Made by a program: the position numbers and the translations under genes. This document shows positions 24,250 through 35,290 of a stretch of 64,000 bases of DNA, one piece after another. The DNA lies in contig MU385765.1 in NCBI GenBank assembly GCA_022497155.1, positions 62,001-126,000 on the forward strand. Reading direction: 5' to 3'. The stretch comes from Whalleya microplaca (Eukaryota; Ascomycota; Sordariomycetes; Xylariales; Xylariaceae). The stretch's first letter is position 1. Each line of letters opens with the position of its first letter. Under the pieces are notes generated by a model. The model was not told the origin of the DNA. It ran no database searches and worked only from the letters and a program-made list of their open reading frames with translations.

Positions 24250-24960
24250 ATAATAATAAACTATAACTCCTAAAAATGCCCGCACTTTAAAAATATTACT
24301 ATAAAATACCCATTCCGTAATTTTAATAACCTTAGCCTAATTAAAAAAACAATTATTAATACCGCATAAATAGCCGATAATAACAGTAGCGTTCTTATAC
24401 CAATCGCTTTTCTTTATATTACCTATAACTCCCGCTAATTTAAAATTAAATAAAATATTATTAATATTTTTTAAATATTTATAAATAAATTATCTTATTT
24501 CTAATATAATTTTTTAATTATCGTATCTCGTTTTTAGCCCTTTAATACTAATATTATTAAAAAATAGCTCGCACTTATCGGATATAAAATCGAATAAAAT
24601 CCAGGTAATAATATATAAAAACTATACTACCGAATTAGTCCCTCCTTATAGCAAAATCGTTATCCGGAAAAGCCCGATCGGCGTCGAAAATATAATATAA
24701 TCTCTGTTAAATATAAATAATAATATTTAATTATATCTTAAAAAAAATCCATTATAGAGATTATTATTTATATAATAAATTCTTCCGTAAATTTATTATA
24801 ATTGCTCGGAAGAAAAGTATTTTATATTTATATAGTATTTAATTTCGTTGCCGAATTAATTAACCAAAAACTTCTATTCTTTTTTTTAACTATAAATTAG
24901 GCGTTACAGTATAAAATATAAAATTTTTCTAATATTTTATTTTTAAGCCGACTCTATAAA
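24250..24960 (-). pseudogene. G4 reverse transcriptase remnant
   Basis: The frame contains YCNA.FIVKKKNRSFWLINSA (about 24850-24900), TKLNTIQIQNTFLPSNYNKF and then MDFF (about 24745), a set of motifs typical of a fungal Gypsy lineage in which the palm reads ASLIDFFSGYDQ. Near 24535-24560 FLIILVLKG occupies the place of the catalytic F-x-DD-I-x-VKG box, with both Asp lost. Residues with Trp or Gln codons have become stops. The match is to family motifs recalled from the lineage, not to a database search. Confidence 0.65.
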
Positions 24961-27229
24961 ATATCTAAAATCTATATCTTTAATAACGCTAAAATAGAAA
25001 TTAATTTAGCTTATTATATATTATATAATATTATTTTAATCTTATATAAAAAAAACACTTTTTCTCTAATTCGGCTAATTTTTATAAAGTCTTAAGCTAG
25101 TGTTATTTTTTATTAATAAAAAATTTCGATTAGTATTACTTTTTTTTAATTTATAAGCTCTATATTTAACAGCTTTATTTTAATAATATCTAAATATTCT
25201 TTCGTTAATTTAATATTTTATAACGCGGAAGCGAAACGCGGAATAATGCCCTTATATTTCTTATTTGTTTTAAATATATTTAAGGGTTCGAAATTCGGCT
25301 TTATATTTTATAATATCGCTTACTTCTAATTAATTAACCCTAAAAAAACTATACTATCCGATTTAGCATTATCGATTAAATAAATTTTTTATACCTTTAG
25401 TTTATATATTATATATAACTTAATCTCGTTTTTTTATAACATCTTTTTACAATATAATATTACACACTATATTACTTATTTAAATTCCTTTTTAATAATT
25501 TCCCGTAATAAGCTTAATAAATAATTATTAAATAATAAAGCTCGCATTTAATCGCTATCTTAAAATATTTTATCGATAGCAATTTTTATCCGTTTACCGA
25601 CCTATCTTAAACTTAAGTTATTTTAAACTATACTTTTAAATTTTACTAAGTTTATTATTACCGTTATATTTTAAAGCTTTTATTTATTATTAACTTAGCC
25701 TTTAATATCGGCAGTCATTAATTTTTTAAAAAATTAATAACGTCAGCTAGAGTTTATTTAGCTAGCTTATTATATATAAAAGGTACTATAATCCTAATAC
25801 CTCCGAAAAATATTAAAGCCATTAATAAGCCTCCTTTAAAATAAATAATTATATATAATTAAAAAATAAAATTAAAGCCGAAAAATAACAGAAATATAAC
25901 TTTAGAATTTTTAACTATATAAATTAATAGCGGCAAGCTATAACTTACTAATTATACAGGTCTTTCGATTAAACTAAAGCTCCTAATTTTATTATTTACT
26001 AATATATTAAAGCCGGATTACGTAATCCTAATTTTTTACATAAATATCTAATACTTAAAAATATATAATTACGTAATAATACTTAACTAAATATCCGTAT
26101 TAATAACTATAATAATTAAGTCCTTATATTTTTTAAAGCTAATTCTTATAATTAATCCGGGCAATAATCGGATATATATTTTAATATCCCGAATAAATAC
26201 CGGCAAAAATATTATAATAATTTAAATAATATTACCGAATACTATAAATACATTATTAATTAATATATTTATAAAACTATTTTAAAATTTATTAGGCGTA
26301 AAAACTAACTATAATACGTTTAATATAAAATTAAACTAAAATTACTATCCTTATTACTACTAATTAATTATTTCGGCTAAAAAAATATAAATCGTTTTAT
26401 AAGGCTTCCGACCTATTTTACCCGCTCTATTAAATAGATATTAAAATAATGCCTTACTAAACCCCGTATAATATTTAATTAAATTATCCCATAAAACTTT
26501 AAATCTTTTCGCCGCATTTTTAGAAATCCTTTTCTTCCAGTATTCCGAAATTAAAGCTAAAACTAATTAATTAAGTATAATATTTTTTAACTTATTAACC
26601 TAAATCTATTTTAACGTCTTTAAAACTATTAAAAATAAAAAGTTTAGCTTTAATAATACTTTATCGATCGTCCTTTTTATAAATATACTACCGTTTATAT
26701 TTTTATACCTTTTTAATATTAAAATATTAATTTTATTTTTACCTTTATATTAAAACGGCTTAATTACTACTTTATATATAGGATTCCCGCTTTTATTAAT
26801 AATTAATTTCTCCCAAAAATAATTTTATAAGTTTATAAATTCGTAAAAAGTATTACTTTTTCAGCCTCTCATCCTAATATTATTAATCTTTAAATCTATA
26901 ACTAATATTATTTCCGGGTTGCGATTTTATAAATCAGCCGTTAATCGAATAAAATTATAGTTTTATTTAAACTTTACATCCTTTTCGATTTTACTATATT
27001 TATAAAAATAATAATAAGCTAATTTCCGAATTTAAATACCGCATATCCCTATTTTATATAGGAATTATAAATAAGCTTAAATAATATTTTCTTTATTTAT
27101 TTTACCTTTAATAATTATATACCTAAAAAATAAGATATTCCTAATCTCGGGAACAGCTTAAAAACCTCCGATAAAATATCCCCTAAATTAATTATTATAT
27201 CGCATTACGTTATCGCGGCTTAACGACAC
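24961..27229 (-). pseudogene. G4 polyprotein middle region
   Basis: One minus-strand register continues from the zinc knuckle for over 700 codons with mostly TAA/TAG stops. Recognisable stretches are IILVIDLKINNIRMRG (about 26870-26920), YKVVIKPF and YWKKRISKNAAKRFKVLWDN (about 26480-26560). A protease of the Asp-Ser/Thr-Gly type is expected between gag and reverse transcriptase, but I could not pick it out safely. The even spread of stops and the conserved register show that this was coding; I cannot assign a domain beyond position in the polyprotein. Confidence 0.5.
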
Positions 27230-28071
27230 TATTAAAAAATAAGTAATAGAAAAATAGCTTAATTCTCCGCAAAAAAAACAGATATCTCGATTATACCCTT
27301 AAAATAATATCGGTTATAATATATATCGACTATTTTAATCTTATCGGCTATTATACTTTCTATATCTTTCTTTTTTATTTAAAAGCCCGGCGCAATAAAT
27401 ATTAAAAAATATATCCTTTATTTTACGTTTTTAAATATTCTATTAGGCAAAGGTTTCTCTTTATAAAGCATAATATTCTAACTTTAATAATATTAATCGA
27501 AATTTCTTTATAAATAAAATAAAATTTTTGTTAGCTTTAAATTATATAATAAATATTTATTTTATAAACTTAATTAAGTTTTTTATTTCGTCTAACTAGA
27601 AAAATAAAGTCTCTTTTTTTAGAATAACTTTAGGCTATTTTAAGCTTACTAATAATAAACGGAACCGAACCGAACGTTAACAATTAACCGATTTATCTTT
27701 ATACGGTTATTTAAACAAAACCTATCGTATATTACAGCTATTATAATTTATTAAGCCGACTATAATATCCGCTTATATATATATAACGTTCTAGGCTTTT
27801 TCGTAATCTAATTCGAAAAGCTCGTTATATAATTTCGAGCAAAACTATATAATCCGCTTAATAACTTTCTAATCGATTTTTTACTATAAACCACTAACAA
27901 AAATAGCGTTTTATTTTTTAATCTTCTTTTATTTCCGGACATCCTTTACCCGAACCGAATAATTTAAAACATAATAATAAATTTTTATCGGTCCAAATAA
28001 TTTATCACTTTTTTCCAGGTTTTTTAACCGTTTTATAAAAATTTTTATTTACTTTAAGTTACTAATTTTAA
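27230..28071 (-). pseudogene. G4 gag end with CCHC knuckle
   Basis: Reading from 28071 downwards the frame is basic and acidic with segments such as KSDKLFGPIKIYY and VRVKDVRK. At 27239-27280 it reads CFFCGELSYFSITY. The retroviral knuckle C-x2-C-x4-H-x4-C is recovered if the two Tyr are RIP products of His (CAT to TAT) and Cys (TGC to TAC). The frame then continues without change of register into the next region. Gag and pol may therefore be one long polyprotein here. The N-terminus is missing because the hAT-like element lies immediately upstream. Confidence 0.65.
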
Positions 28072-29289
28072 CAGGGTTGTGATTAAGTCACTAATTAGTG
28101 ACTTAAGTCATTAGATTTAGTGACTTAAGTTAGTCAGGCCTATGACTTAAGTCAGGCTAGTTAGTCAGCTATCTGACTAAAACTAGTGCAAGTTAGTCAG
28201 GTGACTGACTAAGACTAACTTGCTTAAGTTAGTTAGTCACTTAAAAATGACTAATGACTTATTAAGAAATTACTTTTTTAAAAAATAAAATAAAAAATTA
28301 AATACCGCTTTAAATATTATATATATTTTAACTTTAAATTAACTTATTATATTACTTTACTATTTTATAATCAATAAAGCTAAAATGGTAATTTTACTTA
28401 TTAAAATAAGCTAATTAATTAGATATTAAAATGATTTAATTTAAAATTTTCTAATTCGTCGTTTAAGCACCTTTCCTAAAATTCGCTATAATAAATTAAA
28501 TATCTTTTTTATTATAGTACTTACTAAAGCCGTTTTCTGACTTACTATAAACATATTATATAACATAATTATTAACGGTAAAAAAGTTATAATATTATTT
28601 AAATTTGTAAAGTTATCTTTATATTGAAAACATTTAATTTAAAACTTTCTAATTTGTCGTTTAAGTACGTTTTAAAAAAAAATCGTTGTAATAAATTCAA
28701 TATCTGCTTCATTATAATAAATATTATAACTCTTTTTAGTTTATTATACGTATATTATATACTATAGATATTAACGCTAAAACTATATTATTGTATATTA
28801 AACTAAACAGATTACAGTAATATTGAAAATATTTAATTTGAAAATTTCTAATTCGTCGTTTAGGCACGTTTATTAAAAAATCACTATAATAAATTAAATA
28901 TCTTTTTAAATATAACATAAAATATTATTTTTACTTGTAATATATTAATAATACATTATATTATAATTATTAAACTTAAAATAAAAATTATACCTTTTAA
29001 ATTAAATAAGTTATATAAAGGTTCAAATAATTATTAAAAAAATCACAAAGGCTTGGCTAGTCATTAGTCATTTTTAAGTCACTAACTAACTAACTTGCAA
29101 ATAACTTAAGTTAGTCAGTCACTTGACTAAGACTAGCCTAGTTAGTCAGCAGGTCTGACTAAGACTAGCTTAGTTAGTCAGCAGGTCTGACTAAGACTAG
29201 CTTAGTTAGTCATAACCCCTGACTAAAACTAGCAAGTTAGTTAGTGACTAAAAAATGACTAATGACTTAAGTCATTTATCACAACCCTG
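28072..29289 (+). mobile_element. hAT-like non-autonomous element, copy 1
   Basis: Both ends are the inverted repeat CAGGGTTGTGAT. Inside each end is a dense array of short TTAGTCA / TGACTAA motifs, including repeated gactaagactagcttagt units near 29150-29210. There is no transposase frame. The centre contains three tandem units of about 199 bp beginning atttaattt at about 28433, 28632 and 28831. The terminal sequence and the 8-bp duplication of copy 2 point to the hAT superfamily. This copy has no target duplication: the left flank is aattttaa and the right is tttatagc. Confidence 0.8.
28433..29030 (+). repeat. Internal tandem repeat of about 199 bp, three units
   Basis: Each unit starts with atttaatttaaaa.tttctaatt.gtcgttta and contains a taataaatt.aatatct block about 60 bases later. 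The spacing between units is constant at about 199 bases. Units differ by more than RIP changes, so the amplification predates this insertion. Copy 3 carries the same array; copy 2 has two such units and then a different repeat. Confidence 0.75.
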
Positions 29290-29329
29290 TTTATAGCGTA
29301 GCCGGCGCATTATTATCGTTATATAAAAG

Positions 29330-30700
29330 GTGGAAAGCGTTAGTTATAGCCGCATTTTCCTATATTTTTAGGCGTAAAAAAACCCGTAACGTTTAGGTAG
29401 TCGGCGTAATAATTACGTAACTTTAATAAGAAATGTTTAAAAAATTCGGCATTATATTATATAAAGTCGGGGTTTTATTCCCGCTATTAAACTTAATATT
29501 ATAATCGTTTATAATATATCCGTAACGCGATTACCTTTTTTATTTCCCATTTTTTTATATCGTAAAATCGATTATTTCGCTTTTAAGGTTTTTTATAACT
29601 TAACTTAATAAAAAATTATTAAGGTATAATTTTAATCGATTTATAAAAAATACGTTAATACTTTTTTATTTATTTAATACTTTTAGTTTATAAAAATAAC
29701 CGGTTTTTTTAAATATGCGGTAATATAATTATATAAAAGGGTAATTTAATTTATTACTTAAACGGGTTATAAATTAAAACTTTTAATAATAAATACTCGA
29801 TTTCCGATATCGAAATCCGGTTTATAATAATATTTATTTGCCTAATTAATTATACGCTACTAACTAATAGTTATAAACTTTCGGGCAGCCTTATATCATT
29901 CTTTAATAATATTAGTAATAATTTAAGCCTTTTTTTTCGACAGCTTTTCTTAAGGGGTTATATTTTAAAAATCGGTTATCCGGTACGTCTAGTTAAAATA
30001 TAACGGTATAAAAAATCCCATTTTTATTTCGTAAAACGATAAACCGGTAAAATTATACGGAAAACTTACTTATATTATATTTATTATAAAAGTCGCTTAA
30101 AACTACTTATTTTAATAATAATTTATATATAATTATAAGCGCTAATCGATAAACTAATAAATATTTTTTATTTAGCCGGCTATTTAAAAATGCCTAAATA
30201 ATAATAATTTTTATTTAATACCGAAGATTTTAAAAGTCTTATCGGTAAAATCGGATATGAATTATAAGTTATAGTCGCTAATTATTAATTACAATAATTT
30301 ATATACGTAATAAACACTTTCGTAATATATAAATATAAGATTTTTACTCGTAATTTCCCTAATATAAAAAATATTTTAAACACGCTTACTTAAATTATTA
30401 ATTATAATGTATAAGTTATTAAATTTATATCGGTTTAAAGGCATGAATTTAAAATTTATTACGATATATTATTAAGCGTATAACGGAATGAATAATAAGT
30501 ATAATAAGTTTAATATTTTATTTCGGGGTAATTTTAATAATTAATATATTATATAATTAAATATAAATCGGTCGATATTCCTATTTATCCCTAGCTATTA
30601 ATATTATAATATTAGTAATTGTTTAATTTTATTACGCCTAAGGTACGCAGTTATAATATAGGAATATAATTTATTTCAAACTTTAGTTCGTAAGTTATTT
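29330..30700 (-). pseudogene. G5 integrase and chromodomain-like C-terminus
   Basis: On the minus strand the core reads LQFISDFTDKTFKIFGIKQK near 30200-30270, the family's segment after the second catalytic Asp. Shortly after it comes a degraded HP.TDGQTE motif (HFQTAGQTK). The C-terminal domain has YKPDFDIGNRVFI (about 29790-29830), the GDxV-type DNA-binding core, then YNYITAYLKKPVIFI. The chromodomain-like end at about 29420-29560 reads WEIKKVIALRIYYKRLQY-like sequence followed by NPDFIQYNAEFFKHFLLKLR (with stops where Gln is expected). Chromodomains in related elements bind histone marks of silent chromatin and direct insertion there; here it is inactive. Confidence 0.75.
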
Positions 30701-32089
30701 ATTTTTAATATTATTAGGCAGCTTTTATATAATACTAGGTCTTTAGTTATAATTTAATCGGAACTTGCTTTTGTTTTTGTTTTAAAATAATAAATTCCGA
30801 GCTTAAAGTTTTATTAGTTAAAGTATAAAATTTCGTTTATTAATATTATTCCGGATAGTTACGGAAGGTACGTACCAGGAGCACAGACCACCTGTTGCTA
30901 CGTACTCCCGTATGTCAATCGGCAACGGCACGGCAGAATGGTCACCGCCCGGCGGGGCACCCGGCTTAAGTTTTCTAAGCAATTCCTATAGCCTGAAATA
31001 GCTTTCCTCCCCATCTATCTGTAAATATACAATTAGTACTTATATTAAAGCCCTGCCTTTAGCTATAATAGTCTAAGCGTGAGTCGGATAATAAAAAGGA
31101 AAAAATATCGACATTATTAAATACACTAATTTTTATAACTTTTACCCCTAAAAAGGTAAATAAGTCTTTTATATATTTAATAAAAAAAATCTATATTATA
31201 TTAATAGCCCGGAATAAAGCTATTATATATTATACTTTTTAAAAAAAATTCCGGCCTTTCGTAATAAAACGTCAGCTATTTAATTCTTTTTACCGGAGCG
31301 AAAAATAATAACAAAGTAATATTATAATAAAAGTTCGAATTAAATAACTTATTTTATATTTTTAAAAAAATTTATATCGAAATATCTTAAAGCGCGATAA
31401 TTAATAATAATAATAAATAGTTAAACGCGTTATAATTTAATAAATTCCATACGCTAATGTTATAAAGCTCGGACTATTATTAGCAGCTTTTTATTATATA
31501 TTAAATAAAATTATTCGGCCCTTTATAATACCTTTAAAAATGCTATAAAATGTTAGTAGCTATCGTTATATTTTTAATTAAAAACTCCGGGTATTACATT
31601 ATTAAATATGTTAGTTTTTAATTATTTTTTTTATTGAATAAAAAATGCGCTAAAATTAATATATTTAATAATCGGGACTTTAATTCCTTAAACGCCGTTA
31701 CGTAATCTTAATTCCAAAATTATATTTAGTTTTTATAAGTTAGATTAGTTAATTGTCGCGTTATATATTTATATTCTTTTATAAACTTGCGGTAAAAATT
31801 ATAAAACTTTAGAAATAATTAGATTTTTTTAATAATAATAAAAGGTTTTTAAATACGTACTGCCTTAACTTTTAAAAAATTTATTTCGACGCTATTTATT
31901 TTTATAATAAATTTAAAAATTTTTATTTTTATAACGTAAAATTTATATTTATTTAGGTTTACTTAAAATCCGGTAGCGCGAAATTTATTTAAAAAAAATT
32001 TTTACGTATTAAATATATTATTTTTCGTTTTTTAAAAATATAATAATATTATTAATATATCGTTAAAATATAAAAAGTTCGTTAGTTAG
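30700..32089 (-). pseudogene. G5 reverse transcriptase (second half), connection and RNase H
   Basis: The frame enters from 32089 with YINNIIIFLKNEKIHIKYV, in which YINN is the RIP form of the YIDD polymerase box. It continues with FKIDLNKYEFYVIKIK, NGVEINLLKVKAVRI, FYNFYRKFIKEYK and LTNLTYKN, the standard thumb-connection order. RNase H follows from about 31550 with poor preservation, and a GKKN.IADVLLRKAGI segment near 31260-31290 corresponds to the GK.N..ADALSR end of RNase H. The beta solo LTR with cggat duplications interrupts the tether between RNase H and integrase. Confidence 0.75.
30857..31084 (+). mobile_element. Solo LTR, beta family, copy 2 (little RIP)
   Basis: It matches 3170-3403 throughout but keeps CpA/TpG, for example gtaccaggagcacagaccacc. 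Perfect 5-bp repeats, cggat at 30852-30856 and 31085-31089, flank it. It starts AGTTACGG and ends CGTGAGT. There is no internal region, so it is a solo LTR. It sits inside G5, upstream of the integrase in reading direction. Confidence 0.85.
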
Positions 32090-32263
32090 TGATATAAGGC
32101 CCCGGAGGGTCCTTACGAACTAGCTTAAATTAAATAAAATAAAATAATAAATAAGAAAAATAAGAGATTTTAAGCATTTAAAATTGCAGCTCTGCTATAA
32201 CTTAAATGCTAAATCTCTATTTTTTTTACAATATATATTACTACCTTATAACAACCCTTTTTA
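32090..32263 (+). repeat. G6 5' LTR (delta family)
   Basis: It begins TGATATAAGGCCCCGGAGGG and ends in ACCCTTTTTA. A near-palindrome (gcatttaaaattgcagctctgctataacttaaatgc) lies in the middle. It shows fewer C-to-T changes than the 3' copy. Confidence 0.88.
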
Positions 32264-32265
32264 AA

Positions 32266-32280
32266 TGGTAGCACCTGCTT
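32266..32280 (+). promoter_or_regulatory. Probable primer-binding site of G6
   Basis: tggtagcacctgctt begins two bases after the 5' LTR. TGG pairs with the CCA tail that all tRNAs carry. I cannot name the tRNA used. Confidence 0.55.
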
Positions 32281-33300
32281 TATTTTATTATAGTTATTAA
32301 AACTAATTTACGGATTCCCTTAAGGCTTTTATTAGCTGTTAAGGCCGATTTATGGCTTTAATTGTTGCGTTAATAAAGAAAAAAATCGATCTTCCTATTT
32401 TTTGTTCCCGATAGCAGCCGATTATCGCTGACGTAATTCCAGAGAGCTATAATCCGCTACATTATTACTTTTAGCCTACTTTTCGTTCCCGATAGCAGAC
32501 TATTTAAATATTATCTCCGTTCCTAATATAGTAGGCAGTACGGCGGAGTTATTATAATATTTTAAATTCTATTAATATTTTAGTGCTTTTTATTTTTAAT
32601 AGTATTAATCGAATATTATTTCTATTCCCGGTGCGGTCGTTAATATAGTTTAAAAAGGCTAACTATTAACATTCCCGTTATAGTATATTAGCGAAAAGTT
32701 TATTTTATTTCTTTTTAGGCAAGTTATTTTTCCAAGTTATTAAATTATAAGTAAGCGTTTTTAGCCTAAGCTTCCTTCTTAGCCTAATCCGTTCTACTTT
32801 TTATTCCCGATAGTAAGCTAATATTACGGTTACTTAATAATTTAGATTTTTTAGCTTTGCCTAAACTAATATATATGTTTATATATGTTTTAAAGCCTTA
32901 ATAACCTGATTAATTATTATTATTTATTTTTTATTTTAAGTTTGCTTTTTTTACGATATATTATTCCGTTTTTTCCCCGCTTTTTCCCGTTTTAATATAT
33001 TGTTAAGTTATAAGTATAAAATATATCCGGCAAAAAGGCCTACCGCCTTTTTTACCGCCTTTATATAATACGAAAAAAAAATTTCCCGCACGTAAAATTC
33101 TGCTTTTTTTTTCCCTATATATATATATATATATTAAGTAAAAGTATTAGTATACAATCTTTTATATTACCTTAAATAATCGATAGCTTTACTTTATTAT
33201 TACTATTATCGCTTTATTTTTTTTATATTGGGTATTTTATTTCGAGTTATATTTTTAAGCTAGTAGCCTTATATATGTTACGTATTTTTGCTTTCCCTTA
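32281..33300 (+). other. G6 untranslated leader with a repeated 14-base motif
   Basis: No coding motif is seen here. The sequence gttcccgatagcag occurs exactly at 32404-32417 and 32485-32498, and in a RIP-changed form (attcccgatagtaa) at 32813-32826. A TA microsatellite lies at about 33116-33134. The leader could hold packaging or promoter signals. Confidence 0.6.
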
Positions 33301-35290
33301 CTTTTTCCCGCTCCGTTAGTATATCTGGCGTACCCGGTAGCTTTTTTAAAGGCGAGCTTTTTATATTTAAAATAGAGCAGGTAGGTTTATTTCGAAAGTT
33401 ATGTAATAAAGGTAAAAAACCGGCAAGGTCTGCGTAGTTATTATAAAATTCCGAATATAACGAGAAATTTAATATTTGTTTTAAAATTATTAATATTATT
33501 AATACAAAAACCTTAAACGCCGCCTGTATAAAGTTTTCGGTTCCTAGCTATATATAGGCGATATAATTTTTTGTTTCTCGGCTGTATAATTTATTTTTAT
33601 TTAATTTAAATTACTATAAAATACTGTTTGCGGGCGCGTAAGGTAATTAAGGCTATAATAGTCGGGCCGAATTTTATATTATAAGTATTAAGCCTTAAGG
33701 TTTTAAAAAATTAAAGTATTTTATAAATAATAAATTATTAATATAATATTTAAATATATATATAAATCGGTTAGAATAATTAGTCGAAAATATAAATAAG
33801 TTTTTCGCGATTATAAATAAAAATCTAGATAATATAGGAGTTGTTTTTAAAAATGTACGAAATATTATAATAAAAAATTTTAAGTATATATTTTACCTTT
33901 TGTTTTAAACTTCCCCTTGGGAGTTAATATAGTAAATAAACTTATAAGTACCTTTTAATCGAAACTAGTTTTTGCCGGTAGCGCCCGGGGCTAGAGCATT
34001 TATTATAAACGTGCGGTATTTTTTATAGCTTATTGCGGTTTTAGTTTAGTAATTTTTAAAAGTTCCGCTTAATATAAGCTTTAATTTAAATTTATAGCTT
34101 TTATTATAGCGGTTCGGTATTTAGTTATTAATTTATTTAAAAGTAATATAGTAATAGTTCGCTAACGATTTATTTATACGGTAATACGGTTAGCTGGAGT
34201 GTTAATTTCCGATAGAATTATATAATCTTTTTTTATAAGGTAAAATAATTCCGAATTTCCCGTTTAAAGGTGGCAGCGGCCGAAAATATACCTTTTATAT
34301 AGTTAATGCGGCGGGAAGTTTTAGTCGATTTAATAAATTAAAGCGTAAAGAAATCGGAATATTTAATCCCGACTGTTATAATAAGTACAACCTTAAAATA
34401 GTTATTAATAGGAATTTTTTAATTTTTATAGGTATATATTATTTTATTAAATGCATTTATTTATTTATTAAAAGTTAGGAGATTCGATAAAATAATACGG
34501 CTTAAATTTTCTCGATATTTAAAACTTTATTAGGAAAATAAACTATTATATAATAAAATGTTAAAGTATTAGCGGAAAAGCGTATTAATATATAAGTTTA
34601 TAGCTTAATAAATATTTTCGACTAATTAATAATATATTTTATTATATAACTAATATAAGCTACTGCCGAATTTATTAAAACTAAAACAAAGTTAAGGTAT
34701 ATAGCGAGTAATAAAGTAGTACTTAATTAGTACGTTTAAAAAAAGTTACAATATATATAAGTTATAAGAATTTTAAATAAATATAACCTTAACTAGTACG
34801 GAATAATAGTTTAGGTTTAAATAAATATAAACTTTAAAATTAAAAAATACTTTCGGATATTATAAGTTTATAAGATATTTAAATAATATATAATATATAT
34901 TACAGAAATAAAGCTAATTTTATTTATAGCTATAAATAAGAAATATTTTAAGATTATTATTAAGCGATAAATATTATATATCAATTAATATTTCGAAAAA
35001 GATTTACGGTTAATTAAAAATAATAAAGATATAAAATATTCCGGTAAATTTTATAATAAATTCCGCTATTATAATAGATCTCGCGATTATAAAAGCCGTT
35101 ATAAAGATCGCAAGAACCGGAAGGACCGCGCGGATTGTTCGGACTATAAGTTAGATCGTAAAAATAAGGACGAGCAAAAGCGTAATCGCGATTCCCGGAA
35201 GCGTAATAAAAAAAAGTTTCGCGATAAAAATAAGGCTAATTATATAAATAATAAAAATAGTTCCGATTTATCGGATTTTTTTTATTAGAT
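33300..35290 (+). pseudogene. G6 gag-like region ending in a charged R/K/D tail
   Basis: Plus-strand sequence is coding-like with RIP stops from about 33300. The last 200 bases are well preserved (35087-35290): RDYKSRYKDRKNRKD, DEQKRNRDSRKRNKKK and KNSSDLSDFFY before a TAG. Such mixed-charge, Arg-rich ends are common in gag proteins that bind RNA without a zinc knuckle; no CCHC motif is visible. The N-terminus is not defined. The assignment as gag rests on position between leader and pol. Confidence 0.55.

Larger units (their letters stand above)
18260..28071 (-). mobile_element. G4: large RIP-degraded Ty3/Gypsy element of a distinct lineage
   Basis: On the minus strand, from right to left, a gag with a zinc knuckle, a long linker, a reverse transcriptase and RNase H/integrase-like sequence follow each other. 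The reverse transcriptase resembles the fungal lineage with WLINSATELN- and IMDFF-type motifs rather than the lineages of G3, G5 and G6. The coding part is unusually long, close to 10 kb, as in that group of very large polyproteins. No LTRs were found: the right side is cut by the hAT-like element and the left end is not defined. All parts contain RIP stops. Confidence 0.65.

Noticed and set aside
28090..28260. A CRISPR-like array (repeated TTAGTCA and TGACTTAAGTCA motifs)
   Set aside because: Spacing is irregular, units are 7-12 bp and mostly inverted. They are subterminal repeats of a DNA transposon in a eukaryote.
28736..28918. A 60-codon minus-strand gene
   Set aside because: It is inside the internal tandem repeat of the hAT-like element and only reflects the repeat unit.
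3170..31084. A single 27.7-kb LTR element bounded by the two beta LTRs
   Set aside because: Each LTR has its own perfect and different target duplication (attat, cggat), and the coding strands between them are mixed. They are independent solo LTRs.
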